This document shows, in pieces, positions 26,474-35,379 of a stretch of DNA of 64,000 nt (the stretch's first letter is position 1; every line of letters starts with the position of its first letter). Made by a program: the position numbers and the translations under genes. The DNA comes from WRGA01 sp031553395 (GTDB lineage Bacteria > Bacteroidota > Bacteroidia > Bacteroidales > WRGA01): positions 62,001 to 126,000 of the forward strand of contig JAVBLR010000001.1 of the NCBI GenBank assembly GCA_031553395.1, written 5' to 3'. The notes under the pieces are model-generated. The model had not been told where the DNA came from, did not search any database, and was given only the letters and a program-made list of their open reading frames with translations.

Positions 26474-29400
26474 TTATTTCAGATTAATAATTTTTTGCGT
26501 ATAAACATTTCCATCGCTGTATACAGAGCGAACAATAACTACGCCTTGATAATTTTCAATTGAAGCAATCGATTTACCATCTATAGTATAATATTTTTGC
26601 TGAATCAACTGCACATCATTATTAATATTGTTAATGCTGGTTGGCGAATAAGTATATACATTTGATTTTTTACTTAAACCTCCCATTTCATTGGCTGCAC
26701 GAACTGTAAAGTTTCCTGATGTTTCACTCATTCCAATATTGAAATGATTTTCAGTCACAAATGTTACAAATACATCATTTTTGAACACAGCCCAACAGAG
26801 AACATAATCATTGTTATCCCAAGTAAGTACTCCGCGATATTCCGGAATAACAGTATTTTGGAACGAAATAACAGGAGCCATAGCTTGTTCTGTGTAGAGT
26901 TGTGGTTGCCAGTTATCGCTGCCACCAAGTACATTATCAACAGTATAGTTGGCTGCCTGTGCCGTAGTTAAAACCGGATTAAGCGTTACCGTAGTAGCAT
27001 CTTTTGTGTATGTTTTCCGGCGATTACTTAAATCTATTGTTGCACCTGCAGAAGTAAGGCTATTATATTCGGCATACATAGCAGGGACAACGTTCATCGG
27101 ATCACCCCAACCGGCAGCAGTCGGTAATACTTTCATTGTAGTATTCAGATAAACAGTTTTTGGTGCATTGCTCCACGAACGTCCTAATCGATAAGTGTTG
27201 TTGTTTACCGCAACTCCGTCTATAGTACAATTACTGAACACATATCCCCAGTCTCCTTTTGTAGCCGCAGCAGTAATACAATTTCCGGAACGATTTTCGA
27301 GATAAAGCAGACATTCGTTGAAGAAAATATCACCACCACCGCAAATGAAGTCTACTGTTCCATGAATTTCTGTATTTTCGTGATAGGAACGTACATCTCC
27401 GGTATAATAAGTATCTTGATTACTAAGTAATTTTATGTTTTTGTAGATACTCTTGTTTCCTTGGTCGTGAAGTACTACGTGACGACCGGTGGAGCTGGCG
27501 TTGTAGTCGGCTTTGTTAAGCAATGATAAATCCTGAATATAATTGTTGCCGCTCGCCGAAGTGAACTGAATGGTTGAAGTAATACCAATTCCTTCTTCTA
27601 TGGATTTATTGAAAACCACTGTCTTGTCCATACTTTGTCCGATAAGCGATAAATTTCCTGTGGTGATTTGTGTTTTTTGGTTGCTGTCACCGGTTAGTGC
27701 ACCGATATTGTATTCTCCGTCTGGGAAGAAGACATAGAATCGTTTTCCGGTGGATGCGGCTGCTTGTGCAGATTGCAATGCAGCTTTGAAATCACCGTCT
27801 TTCCCTACGACAAAGTCAAATGCTTTTTTTGTTATTGCAGGACGATTCAAAGTGTTGAAATTGATTTTAATCTCAGAACTAAGCGTATTATCGTTTAAGT
27901 CTGAAACGGAATTTCCTTCCAATGTGAAAGTATAAGCAGTATTATAATCGAGTCCTGAATATGCAAAAGTGATAGTTTTGCCTGAAACAACCGGCTCTAA
28001 GGTTTTATTGCCTGATGCTGTACTCAATGTCGCCGTTTTTCCTGCTGCAATTTTCACTTTTTCATCAAAAGTCAGTACAATCTTTCCTGTTGCTGAGGCA
28101 TTGTTAGCATCTTCAGCAGGAACAGAAGAAATAAGTACTGGAGGAGTACCATCATCCGGTGTATTTTCTGTTCCGAAGATATAAATTCCGGAAAGTGCTG
28201 TACCATCGTTAGTTGACGTACTACCTACAATTGATGAAGTGTAATCCGGTATCCATCGTATGTAAACTTTTGCTGCATGGTTAGTCGCAGCCGGTAAGTC
28301 AAATTTTTTGTCAAGCCAGCTTTTTTCCGTAGATAATGAGAATTCACCTATTTTGGTGTACGCGTTGTCATCTAACGAGTATTCCACGAAAAATTTTGAA
28401 TAAGTATTGTAGTTATAAAGCATAGCCGAACTGATTGACATATCAGTGAAATCAGTAGCGTCGAAGCTTATCTGATAGTAATATTTGTCAGTCAGATTTT
28501 TCCAGTTTACAGCTCCCGGACGTCCTTCATAGCCACTTGCGGCAACAGTAGATTTGTCGAGCCATGAGTTGGTTGTCCCGTCTGCCTGGCGAAGCACAAG
28601 TGAGGCAGCCTGGTTTTCTGGGGTAGAAAAGAAATCTGCAGCACGACCATTGTTGCCGGAGTTATAGAAATCCCAACCCGCAACATACTCTAATGGCGAA
28701 TAAATTGCAGTGACTTGCTTGTCTCCAGTCATTGCTACCGTCATGTTGGAATTTGTTGAACCAGTGGACCAATTTGCGAAATCCATAACCGGTCTGCTAT
28801 CTGCTGTGAGAGTAACTGTTGTACCTGCTTCGTACATTTTCTTACCTTCAACCATGGTTGGTGCCGGATTACATGCTACTAGATAGTCGTTTGTGCATCC
28901 ATCGATATTGATAATAAGTTCGTATGTGTTCAATGGAGTAAATACCGCAGTAATTTCATCATTAGCTATTGCTGTATGTGTATAAGTATTTGCAGTTGAA
29001 AGATTTTGTCCCGCACTGTTTTGCCAGTGTGAAAAATTATAACCGAAATTTTTAGTAGCAGTATATACAACTTGTGAGTTTTGATCGAATTGCGTACCGG
29101 AGGGAGTATTGACTACACTTCCTGCTCCGGCAGGCGAAATAGCTGATGTTAAGTTCACCTGAGGGGAAGAGGAAACATAATTTCCCCAAATTTTCAAATC
29201 AAAGAGATACGCATTTTGGGCAGAGTTCAGATTCGTAAATTTCAATGCCACATTTTCTTCATTGATATCTAAATCTACAACTGTTCCACTGGCAGTACCC
29301 GCATATGCAGTTTCGGATGTAACCGCAGTCCATTCACCTGAACCTACTTTTTTCCAAAGTCGGTATCCCCGGTTACCTCCGGTAGCTCCATGAATAAACT

Positions 29401-29725
29401 GGATTCGTGTAATCGAAGCTAATGGAGATAGTTCGATATAAGGAGTCGCAGTTTTAGCACACATTAAATAACCTATTGAAGCCACTTGGTCATTGAATCT
29501 TGTTGCATCCCAACCTGTAGGAGCTACTTGAATTTCCTTTAACTTGTACGACAATGTTTCTTTTGAAAAATCGGTAGTTTTAGTTACTGTTTTTTCAGTT
29601 GTTGAAGAAGCTAAAGCATCCCACGATTGAAAATTCTCATTCACCAGCAATTTCTCATTGTCACTTTGCGCGTATATCCGAAATATGGACAGAAGCGCCA
29701 TTAAAAATAGTAGATTTTTTTTCAT
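26474..29725 (-). CDS. Modular secreted protein with pectinesterase domain
   Basis: The protein has 1083 residues with a signal peptide (residues 1-19, ending RIYAQ). A carbohydrate-binding-like N-terminal region comes first, then InlB-type bacterial repeats (about 205-345, with GYNFSHWQNSAG and FANWSTG), another beta-sandwich (about 345-520) and a Big_5-type Ig domain (about 525-630, PPVLISSVPAEDANNASATG). A right-handed beta-helix pectinesterase domain runs from about 640 to 935, with the catalytic-site motifs GTVDFICGG (near 788) and LGRSW (near 845). The tail (YYTIDGKSIASIENYQGVVI, then VYTQKIINLK) resembles the C-terminal sorting domain of type IX secretion. It should remove methyl groups from pectin outside the cell. 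Confidence 0.82.
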   Translation of the reverse strand: MKKNLLFLMALLSIFRIYAQSDNEKLLVNENFQSWDALASSTTEKTVTKTTDFSKETLSYKLKEIQVAPTGWDATRFNDQVASIGYLMCAKTATPYIELSPLASITRIQFIHGATGGNRGYRLWKKVGSGEWTAVTSETAYAGTASGTVVDLDINEENVALKFTNLNSAQNAYLFDLKIWGNYVSSSPQVNLTSAISPAGAGSVVNTPSGTQFDQNSQVVYTATKNFGYNFSHWQNSAGQNLSTANTYTHTAIANDEITAVFTPLNTYELIINIDGCTNDYLVACNPAPTMVEGKKMYEAGTTVTLTADSRPVMDFANWSTGSTNSNMTVAMTGDKQVTAIYSPLEYVAGWDFYNSGNNGRAADFFSTPENQAASLVLRQADGTTNSWLDKSTVAASGYEGRPGAVNWKNLTDKYYYQISFDATDFTDMSISSAMLYNYNTYSKFFVEYSLDDNAYTKIGEFSLSTEKSWLDKKFDLPAATNHAAKVYIRWIPDYTSSIVGSTSTNDGTALSGIYIFGTENTPDDGTPPVLISSVPAEDANNASATGKIVLTFDEKVKIAAGKTATLSTASGNKTLEPVVSGKTITFAYSGLDYNTAYTFTLEGNSVSDLNDNTLSSEIKINFNTLNRPAITKKAFDFVVGKDGDFKAALQSAQAAASTGKRFYVFFPDGEYNIGALTGDSNQKTQITTGNLSLIGQSMDKTVVFNKSIEEGIGITSTIQFTSASGNNYIQDLSLLNKADYNASSTGRHVVLHDQGNKSIYKNIKLLSNQDTYYTGDVRSYHENTEIHGTVDFICGGGDIFFNECLLYLENRSGNCITAAATKGDWGYVFSNCTIDGVAVNNNTYRLGRSWSNAPKTVYLNTTMKVLPTAAGWGDPMNVVPAMYAEYNSLTSAGATIDLSNRRKTYTKDATTVTLNPVLTTAQAANYTVDNVLGGSDNWQPQLYTEQAMAPVISFQNTVIPEYRGVLTWDNNDYVLCWAVFKNDVFVTFVTENHFNIGMSETSGNFTVRAANEMGGLSKKSNVYTYSPTSINNINNDVQLIQQKYYTIDGKSIASIENYQGVVIVRSVYSDGNVYTQKIINLK

Positions 29726-29928
29726 GATATTTTTTAAAATTTAAAATATAGCAATATTATACAAAAAAAAGATTTGTATGATGGATTTTTTGGTTTTTGA
29801 GGTGGAAAATTTGACTTTAAGTTGTAAAACATGCAAAATACTCCCCGTAATTGTTTTTCTTTTTTTGATTTAAAATCTATTTAACTAATTCTGATGATAA
29901 TGATTATTATCATTGATAAAAGTAGTTG

Positions 29929-30696
29929 TTATACTAATCCCATTTTTGACGCATATCTTACTGCTTCTATCGAATTGCCGGCATTAAGTTTTGTCAGGAT
30001 ATTTTGGCGATGCGTATTAACAGTATTAATACTGATGGATAATTTATACGAGATTTCCTTGCTGTAAAAACCTTGTTTTACCATATTTAAAATTTCCAAC
30101 TCTCGAGAACTCAAGTTAGGCAGATTATTGGGTACCGGAGGAGAAAATAATTCTCCGTTGCGGAAATTAATTACCTGAGACATGGCGGTTTCATTCTGCT
30201 GATCGGGAGAAATATCCATTACGGACAGTGCAAGCCAAAGATTTCCGTTATTATCCGTTTCCAATACCTGAAATTGTTCCACTACACGGATATATTTTCC
30301 TTTGGCGTTCATTACTCTCAGTTCGTTGACCAATTTATAATCAAACACCATCTCTTTTTCAGGTAAAGCTTTGGCGAAATTCATCATGGCGATTCCGGCC
30401 TTATCGACAATATCGTAATCATCGGGATGTATTTGCGGATGAAAATAAACATTGTTACCGTTTTCATCAAACTGTTCTTCAATTCCCAAAATATTACCGC
30501 GACCGTAACATGCCAATACATGTTCTCGTGTATAATGATCGAAAACGGTTATGTAAGAATTGTTCAATATTGCCAATTGGCGCAATATAGGACGATGTTT
30601 GTCCAATACCGAATAATCCAATTGAGACAAGGCGCGAGACGCATCTTCAAAAGATTCACGACTATCACTGTTTTTTTTTGATGATTGCTTTTGCAT
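29929..30696 (-). CDS. PAS-LuxR family transcriptional regulator
   Basis: The 255-residue protein has a PAS-like sensory region (about residues 35-170, with FDHYTREHVLACYGRGNILG and VVEQFQVLETDNNGNLWLA). A C-terminal LuxR/GerE helix-turn-helix follows (about 190-255: LSSRELEILNMVKQGFYSKE, then ISYKLSISINTVNTHRQNIL). No phosphoacceptor receiver domain is present, so it probably senses a ligand or redox state directly. An 11-bp inverted repeat lies between its promoter element and its start codon. It lies downstream of the MFS exporter gene in the same orientation, at a distance of 124 bases. Confidence 0.88.
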   Translation of the reverse strand: MQKQSSKKNSDSRESFEDASRALSQLDYSVLDKHRPILRQLAILNNSYITVFDHYTREHVLACYGRGNILGIEEQFDENGNNVYFHPQIHPDDYDIVDKAGIAMMNFAKALPEKEMVFDYKLVNELRVMNAKGKYIRVVEQFQVLETDNNGNLWLALSVMDISPDQQNETAMSQVINFRNGELFSPPVPNNLPNLSSRELEILNMVKQGFYSKEISYKLSISINTVNTHRQNILTKLNAGNSIEAVRYASKMGLV

Positions 30697-30697
30697 A

Positions 30698-30726
30698 AAT
30701 TATCTTTGATCCTCGCAAAGATAATT
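30698..30726 (-). promoter_or_regulatory. Perfect inverted repeat over the -7 element, candidate operator
   Basis: AATTATCTTTG (30698-30708) and CAAAGATAATT (30716-30726) are perfect inverted copies separated by seven bases, ending one base before the ATG region of the PAS-LuxR gene. The distal half contains, on the minus strand, TATCTTTG (30723-30716), an exact -7 element. A dimer bound here would cover the promoter. Confidence 0.6.
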
Positions 30727-30820
30727 AAGAAAGCGGTTAAATGTAAAAAAGTAAAAATTAAAATGTAACAGGTAGCCGGCTAATAATGAATCGGGGCTAA
30801 ATACAAATGATTTTTCAATT

Positions 30821-32017
30821 TTATATTTTACCTTTTACTTTTAAACCGGCAATTATTACCAAGAGAGCGGCAAAAATAAACGGCATTCCCGGAAAATAAA
30901 TTGAACCGGCTTTATCGGTAAAAACGGCAAATATCCCTGTTAATGTGGGCGGACCTATAATGGATGTCAGATTATTCAATGCAGAAAGTCCGCCTTGAAG
31001 TTCACCCTGTTCCGTATCGGATACACGATTGGAAATAATTCCCTGTAAGGCCGGTCCGTAAATGCTGCTTAAGGCAAAGGGAACGGTCAATGCAAAAATC
31101 ATCCAACCTTTACATACGAAAGCAATGAGAATAAATGTTGTAATTTGAAAGATAAGTCCAACATATACACTCTTTTTATCTCCAATTTTCGGAAGAAGAA
31201 CGGGACACAATACTCCTTGAACCAAGGCAAACATCAATCCCAAAGTTCCCAATGAATAACCGATTGTTTCTTCATCCCAATCGAATTTTTCGATTGCAAA
31301 ATAACTCCAGACATTTTCTAATGTGTCTCCCGCAATTTGCAGTAATCCGACGGCAATAATCAATCCCGCAACGGCAGGCATTTTTTTAATTTTAAAAAAT
31401 ACTCCCGCGGGATTGGAATGTTTCCAATTGAACTCCCGACGCTTTTTGTGCGTTAACGATTCTGATACAAAAAAGAAGGTATAAACAATGTTGACAAAAC
31501 TTAATGATGTCGCCGTAATAAACGGAACATGAGAACCGAATTTTGTCAGCAGCCCGCCTGCAACCGGACCTATAATAAATCCGATCCCTGCCGAAGCATT
31601 CAGAAACCCGAATGCTTTCGACCGATTTTCACTTGAGGTGATATCGGCAACGTAAGCCGAAGCAAGACTGAAACTTCCGCTGATGGTTCCTCCGATAATC
31701 TTTCCGACAAACAACCATTCGATCGACGGAGCAAAAGTAGCTGCAAGTCCGTCGATTCCCAACGGAAACAAAGAAAGCAACAATATCGGCCGTCGTCCGA
31801 AACGATCACTCAGATTTCCCAATATGGGTGCAAAGAAAAATTGAACAAACCCGAAAGTAAAAGCCAATCGACCTCCGTAACTTGCTGCGGTACCGATATC
31901 TCCGTGAATAAGACCCGAAATTAAACGAGGCATCGACGGAAACATCATACCATATCCGATAACATCGAGAAATACGGTAATACAAATGAGCGAAAGACCG
32001 AATTGTTTGGGCTTCAT
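30821..32017 (-). CDS. TetA-like MFS exporter
   Basis: The 398-residue protein has twelve predicted transmembrane helices. Motif A of the family is GNLSDRFGRRPIL (near residues 67-79), and the antiporter motif C is AGIGFIIGPVAGG (near 143-155). The sequence as a whole is closest to the TetA(B)-like proton-coupled drug exporters of the major facilitator superfamily, though the substrate need not be a tetracycline. It begins 61 bases after the TonB-dependent receptor gene, transcribed in the same direction. Both are higher in GC than the rest of the window, and the pair may have been acquired together. Confidence 0.85.
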   Translation of the reverse strand: MKPKQFGLSLICITVFLDVIGYGMMFPSMPRLISGLIHGDIGTAASYGGRLAFTFGFVQFFFAPILGNLSDRFGRRPILLLSLFPLGIDGLAATFAPSIEWLFVGKIIGGTISGSFSLASAYVADITSSENRSKAFGFLNASAGIGFIIGPVAGGLLTKFGSHVPFITATSLSFVNIVYTFFFVSESLTHKKRREFNWKHSNPAGVFFKIKKMPAVAGLIIAVGLLQIAGDTLENVWSYFAIEKFDWDEETIGYSLGTLGLMFALVQGVLCPVLLPKIGDKKSVYVGLIFQITTFILIAFVCKGWMIFALTVPFALSSIYGPALQGIISNRVSDTEQGELQGGLSALNNLTSIIGPPTLTGIFAVFTDKAGSIYFPGMPFIFAALLVIIAGLKVKGKI

Positions 32018-32054
32018 TTTACATTTAACGAAAAGCGCACAAACATACTAAATA

Positions 32055-32082
32055 AATTGACAATTGATAGTTGACAATTAAA
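32055..32082. repeat. Four heptamer words 3' of the TonB-dependent receptor gene
   Basis: AATTGAC (32055), AATTGAT (32062), AGTTGAC (32069) and AATTAAA (32076) follow each other at exact 7-base steps, the last one overlapping the receptor stop codon (32078-32080). The block is nearly self-complementary (ATTGACAAT against ATTGTCAAT). It sits in the 60-base gap before the MFS start. Confidence 0.6.
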
Positions 32083-34408
32083 ATTCTATTTTGTAACTGA
32101 CATTCGGGATTACGATCGATTCCCGGTCTTCGTCGACCGTTTGTGTTTTGAAATTGTATTTATGTCCGTAGAAGTCTTTGTAACCGGTTACATTCATTAC
32201 TTTCACGGCAAATTCGTGTGCCAGATCTGTTTTGTTTATTTTGTAACTGACCGTAAAATGACCTAAAAATGAAGGCGAAAGTTGTTGTGAGAAAGCATCG
32301 TTTTCGTCATAAATTGCATCTTCTTGCAGTAACGATACCTCTTTATCGATCGGAGAGAAACGTTCTCCTCCCTGATAAGTCATGCGAACATTTGCATTGA
32401 AAATATTTTGTTTGTTTTTTCCGACCATCCATTCTCTTCCGAACAAGAAATTGGTTATGAAATTACGATTGAAACGAGTACTCCTCCAAACGGCATCTCC
32501 GGCTCTGTATTTCGATTCAAACAACGAACCGGTAAGCATGAAATAATATCCTTGCGACATGAATTTTTCGAATGTGACATCAATACCGTAATTAAGTCCT
32601 TTTCCCGTATTGACCAATTTGTTATGAATAAACCAATCGCCTTTGAGATTGATAAACGAATACGAACTGTCGGCAATAACCGGAACATCGTATAATTGTT
32701 GGATGTACGGTTCAACTCTCAGGTGAAAATCGCGGCCGATATTCCAATCGTACGTTAAAACCAAATGTTGAGCACGAGTGAAATCCATATCCTTATTGAT
32801 GTATTCCCCGGCTTCGTTGCGGGTAAAATAATAATTCAGCATTTCCAAACGACTGTGCATGCCGTAAGCCAAGCTTAACGAATGTTCTCGGGCAAATTGC
32901 CATTTTGCTCCCAAGCGAGGTTCTATCGAATAATGTTGATTCAACGTGAAAAATTGTCCCGCCAAACCAATATTTAATGTCCATTTATCCGAAAGATTGA
33001 CGGACGAATTTGAAAAAGCCGAAAGCAACGAACTGAATCCGTCTTCATTGGTCAATGTCTGCAACGGAGTTCCGGCCGGATCGGCATTTTCCGTTTTCAT
33101 ATCATACATCAGTCCTGTTAATTGTATTCCGGTTTTGTTTGTATGCTTGGCGCTGAACTTTTTATTGAGATAAGATGAAAATACGAAATTCCAATTGGTA
33201 TTTTGTATCACGTTTTGCGGTTGCAGTTGTGCTAAATCATCCATGCGTTCCGTATGCATATCCAATCCGCTTACCGTTGCCGCCAATGTTGTTTTAAGGA
33301 ATGCATTGTCACCGATCGAAATTTTATGTCCCGTACCGACGGCTCCCATGTATTGTTTTACATCCTGACTTTCTTTATCTTGCAAATATTCCCAATCGTT
33401 CGGGTTGGTTTTGGCTGTTTGTCCCGAATTGTCAATTAATCCGATTCCCCAAACGGAAAAAGTACCTGCTTTTAGTGTCGGGAAGTTCAACTTGAACGAT
33501 AAATCTTGATATTTCGTACCATCGGCATTTTCGGGCATTAACGGTTCCAGCAGAGAAAGTGTAGAATACCGGTAATTAAACAGATAGGACGCTTTTCCAC
33601 CCTTTTTAAACGGGCCTTCGGAACCAACGTCGATTCCGATTAATCCTATTTGAACCGTATTTTCCCGTTTTTGATTATTTCCATTCCTTAATTTGATATC
33701 GAAGACGCCTGATAAAGCATTCCCGTATTCTGCAGGGAAAGCTCCCGTAAAAAAGTCGGAATTTCCCAAAACTTGGCTACTCAATGCTGTCAAACCGCCG
33801 CCGCCGAATGTTGTTACTTCGGCGAAGTGATTGGGATTGGGTATTTCCACTTCTTCCAATCGCCATTGGAGGAATTTGGGAGCATTTCCCCGCACCACGA
33901 TCCCGTTATTGCTCATGTCACTGCCTACTCCCGCAAAAGAAGAAGCCAATCTTGCCGGATCATCAAATCCGCCGGCATACCGTTTGGCTTCTTCAACGCT
34001 TAACATACGAGCACTTCCCAAAGCCATTTTGTTTAACGGTTGTGTTTTGTTGAGTGTCGGAGTAACCGTAATTTCACCTAATTGATTGATGTTTTCTCTT
34101 AAAGGTATTTCCAGAAAAGCTTCTTTCGCCGAAGTTAACAAGACTTCTTTAATGATTGTGGGATCGTATCCCATGTAAGTTACTTCGATATCGTAGCGTC
34201 CGACAAGTACGTTTTTGATCGTAAAATTACCGAGACTGTCGGTTGTTGTTCCTACGGGCGGATTGGTTCCGGACAAAATAACGGTTGCAAAAGGAAGCCG
34301 TTCGTCCGATGCTCCGTCTTTCACGACACCGCGAATGCTTTGCGTTACTTGTCCGAAAGTGAAAAAGGCTATTAAACCGAAAACAAAACCGAAAATTATT
34401 CGTTTCAT
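32078..34408 (-). CDS. TonB-dependent outer-membrane receptor
   Basis: The 776-residue protein starts with a signal peptide (residues 1-19, ending TFGQ). Next is a carboxypeptidase-like regulatory domain (about 23-105: VKDGASDERLPFATVILSGT and then GYDPTIIKEVLLTSA). A plug domain (about 110-230, with GSDMSNNGIVVRGNAPKFLQ) and a beta barrel follow, ending IVIPNVSYKIEF. It should take up a siderophore, glycan fragment or other large nutrient across the outer membrane. No SusD-like gene is adjacent, so it is not a typical glycan SusC/D pair. The MFS gene follows, and an inner-membrane role in the same substrate path is possible. Higher GC than neighbours suggests transfer. Confidence 0.9.
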   Translation of the reverse strand: MKRIIFGFVFGLIAFFTFGQVTQSIRGVVKDGASDERLPFATVILSGTNPPVGTTTDSLGNFTIKNVLVGRYDIEVTYMGYDPTIIKEVLLTSAKEAFLEIPLRENINQLGEITVTPTLNKTQPLNKMALGSARMLSVEEAKRYAGGFDDPARLASSFAGVGSDMSNNGIVVRGNAPKFLQWRLEEVEIPNPNHFAEVTTFGGGGLTALSSQVLGNSDFFTGAFPAEYGNALSGVFDIKLRNGNNQKRENTVQIGLIGIDVGSEGPFKKGGKASYLFNYRYSTLSLLEPLMPENADGTKYQDLSFKLNFPTLKAGTFSVWGIGLIDNSGQTAKTNPNDWEYLQDKESQDVKQYMGAVGTGHKISIGDNAFLKTTLAATVSGLDMHTERMDDLAQLQPQNVIQNTNWNFVFSSYLNKKFSAKHTNKTGIQLTGLMYDMKTENADPAGTPLQTLTNEDGFSSLLSAFSNSSVNLSDKWTLNIGLAGQFFTLNQHYSIEPRLGAKWQFAREHSLSLAYGMHSRLEMLNYYFTRNEAGEYINKDMDFTRAQHLVLTYDWNIGRDFHLRVEPYIQQLYDVPVIADSSYSFINLKGDWFIHNKLVNTGKGLNYGIDVTFEKFMSQGYYFMLTGSLFESKYRAGDAVWRSTRFNRNFITNFLFGREWMVGKNKQNIFNANVRMTYQGGERFSPIDKEVSLLQEDAIYDENDAFSQQLSPSFLGHFTVSYKINKTDLAHEFAVKVMNVTGYKDFYGHKYNFKTQTVDEDRESIVIPNVSYKIEF

Positions 34409-34593
34409 GATTTTATATATTACATTTTTTATTTTGTTGCAAAGAAAGCGGGGAATAAAGGTTACGGCAATACTGATTAATCAGTATATTTTTGAAGCGA
34501 CGATTGATTATTGAAGAAGATGAATTTCATAAAGGACTTTAAGTAGTTGTATGTTATCAATGTTTATTGTGTATTTTCAATCCATGTATAATT

Positions 34594-34623
34594 CATTTAT
34601 GTTCGAATTGAGGAACATAAATG
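34594..34623. other. Hairpin upstream of the PepSY-like gene
   Basis: CATTTATGTTC and GAACATAAATG are perfect inverted 11-mers with an 8-base loop, about 45 bases before the ATG at 34668. It could be an operator or a 5' RNA hairpin; no T-run follows, so it is not a terminator. Confidence 0.5.
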
Positions 34624-34667
34624 GGCTTTTGGTTGTTTATGTTATATAATCTGTTAAAAATAAAACC

Positions 34668-35105
34668 ATGAAACAAATTATTTTATCACTAACAATCGTT
34701 ATTATTGCTGTTACTTCTGTCTTTGCCGACAACGACAAACCGATTACTGTAGAACAGCTTCCCGCAAATGCCAGGCAGTTTATCGAAAAGTATTTTTCCG
34801 AGACAAAGGTTTCTTCTGTTAAAATGGAAACAGATATTTTTGATAAAAGCTATGAAGTTGTTTTTACCAATGGAAACAAAATCGAATTTGATGGTACAGG
34901 AGAATGGGAAGATGTAGATTGTAAATTTACGCAGGTTCCTGAAAGTATTGTTCCTCAAAAAATTAAGGATTATGTTGTTGCCAATTACAAAGATACAAAA
35001 ATCCTGAAAATTGATCGTGATAAGCGTAAATACGAAGTGAAATTGAGTAACAAACTCGAATTGGAATTCGATTCAGAATTCAATTTGTCGAAAATTGACG
35101 ATTAA
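34668..35105 (+). CDS. Periplasmic PepSY-like protein
   Basis: The 145-residue protein has a signal peptide (about residues 1-20, ending SVFA) and two similar domains of about 55 residues. Each contains a short helix with a Phe- or Tyr-rich core (ARQFIEKYFSETKVSSVKME and IKDYVVANYKDTKILKIDRD), followed by strands with K-x-E-x-x-F-D (KIEFDGTGEWEDVD; ELEFDSEFNLSKID). This is the pattern of PepSY-like putative beta-lactamase-inhibitor-type domains common in Bacteroidota. They have no proven function and may bind metals or peptides. The gene stands alone. Confidence 0.75.
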   Translation: MKQIILSLTIVIIAVTSVFADNDKPITVEQLPANARQFIEKYFSETKVSSVKMETDIFDKSYEVVFTNGNKIEFDGTGEWEDVDCKFTQVPESIVPQKIKDYVVANYKDTKILKIDRDKRKYEVKLSNKLELEFDSEFNLSKIDD

Positions 35106-35277
35106 ATCAAATCACAATGTTTATAAAGAATTTACACAGAGGGCGCAGGATAATATCTTACTTGAGTCCCTTGTGGTTTTTCCTATTATTTAAGCATCTT
35201 CAAAGAAAAAAAATCCGAATACCTCTTTTTTGAATCCACGAACAAGTTATTACAATAAAAAATTAAGTACATTTGCG

Positions 35278-35285
35278 AAACAAAG
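35278..35285 (+). promoter_or_regulatory. -7 element upstream of the DUF4301 gene
   Basis: TACATTTG matches TAnnTTTG, 95 bases before the ATG at 35380; no -33 TTTG at the right distance. The upstream part of this gap has a weak word pair, ACACAGAGGG near 35134 and CCCTTGTGG near 35168, which is partly complementary. Confidence 0.45.
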
Positions 35286-35379
35286 GGAGCAAGGCTTAAT
35301 CTAAGCACTGTTTCATCCATTTAAATACATTATTCTAATGTGTTGTATTTTAATTTTTTAATCCTTAAAATTGAAAAAT

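Noticed and set aside
33773..34085. Three overlapping plus-strand frames across the receptor gene
   Set aside because: The segment has raised GC and a strong coding signal on the minus strand; the plus-strand products have no family features.
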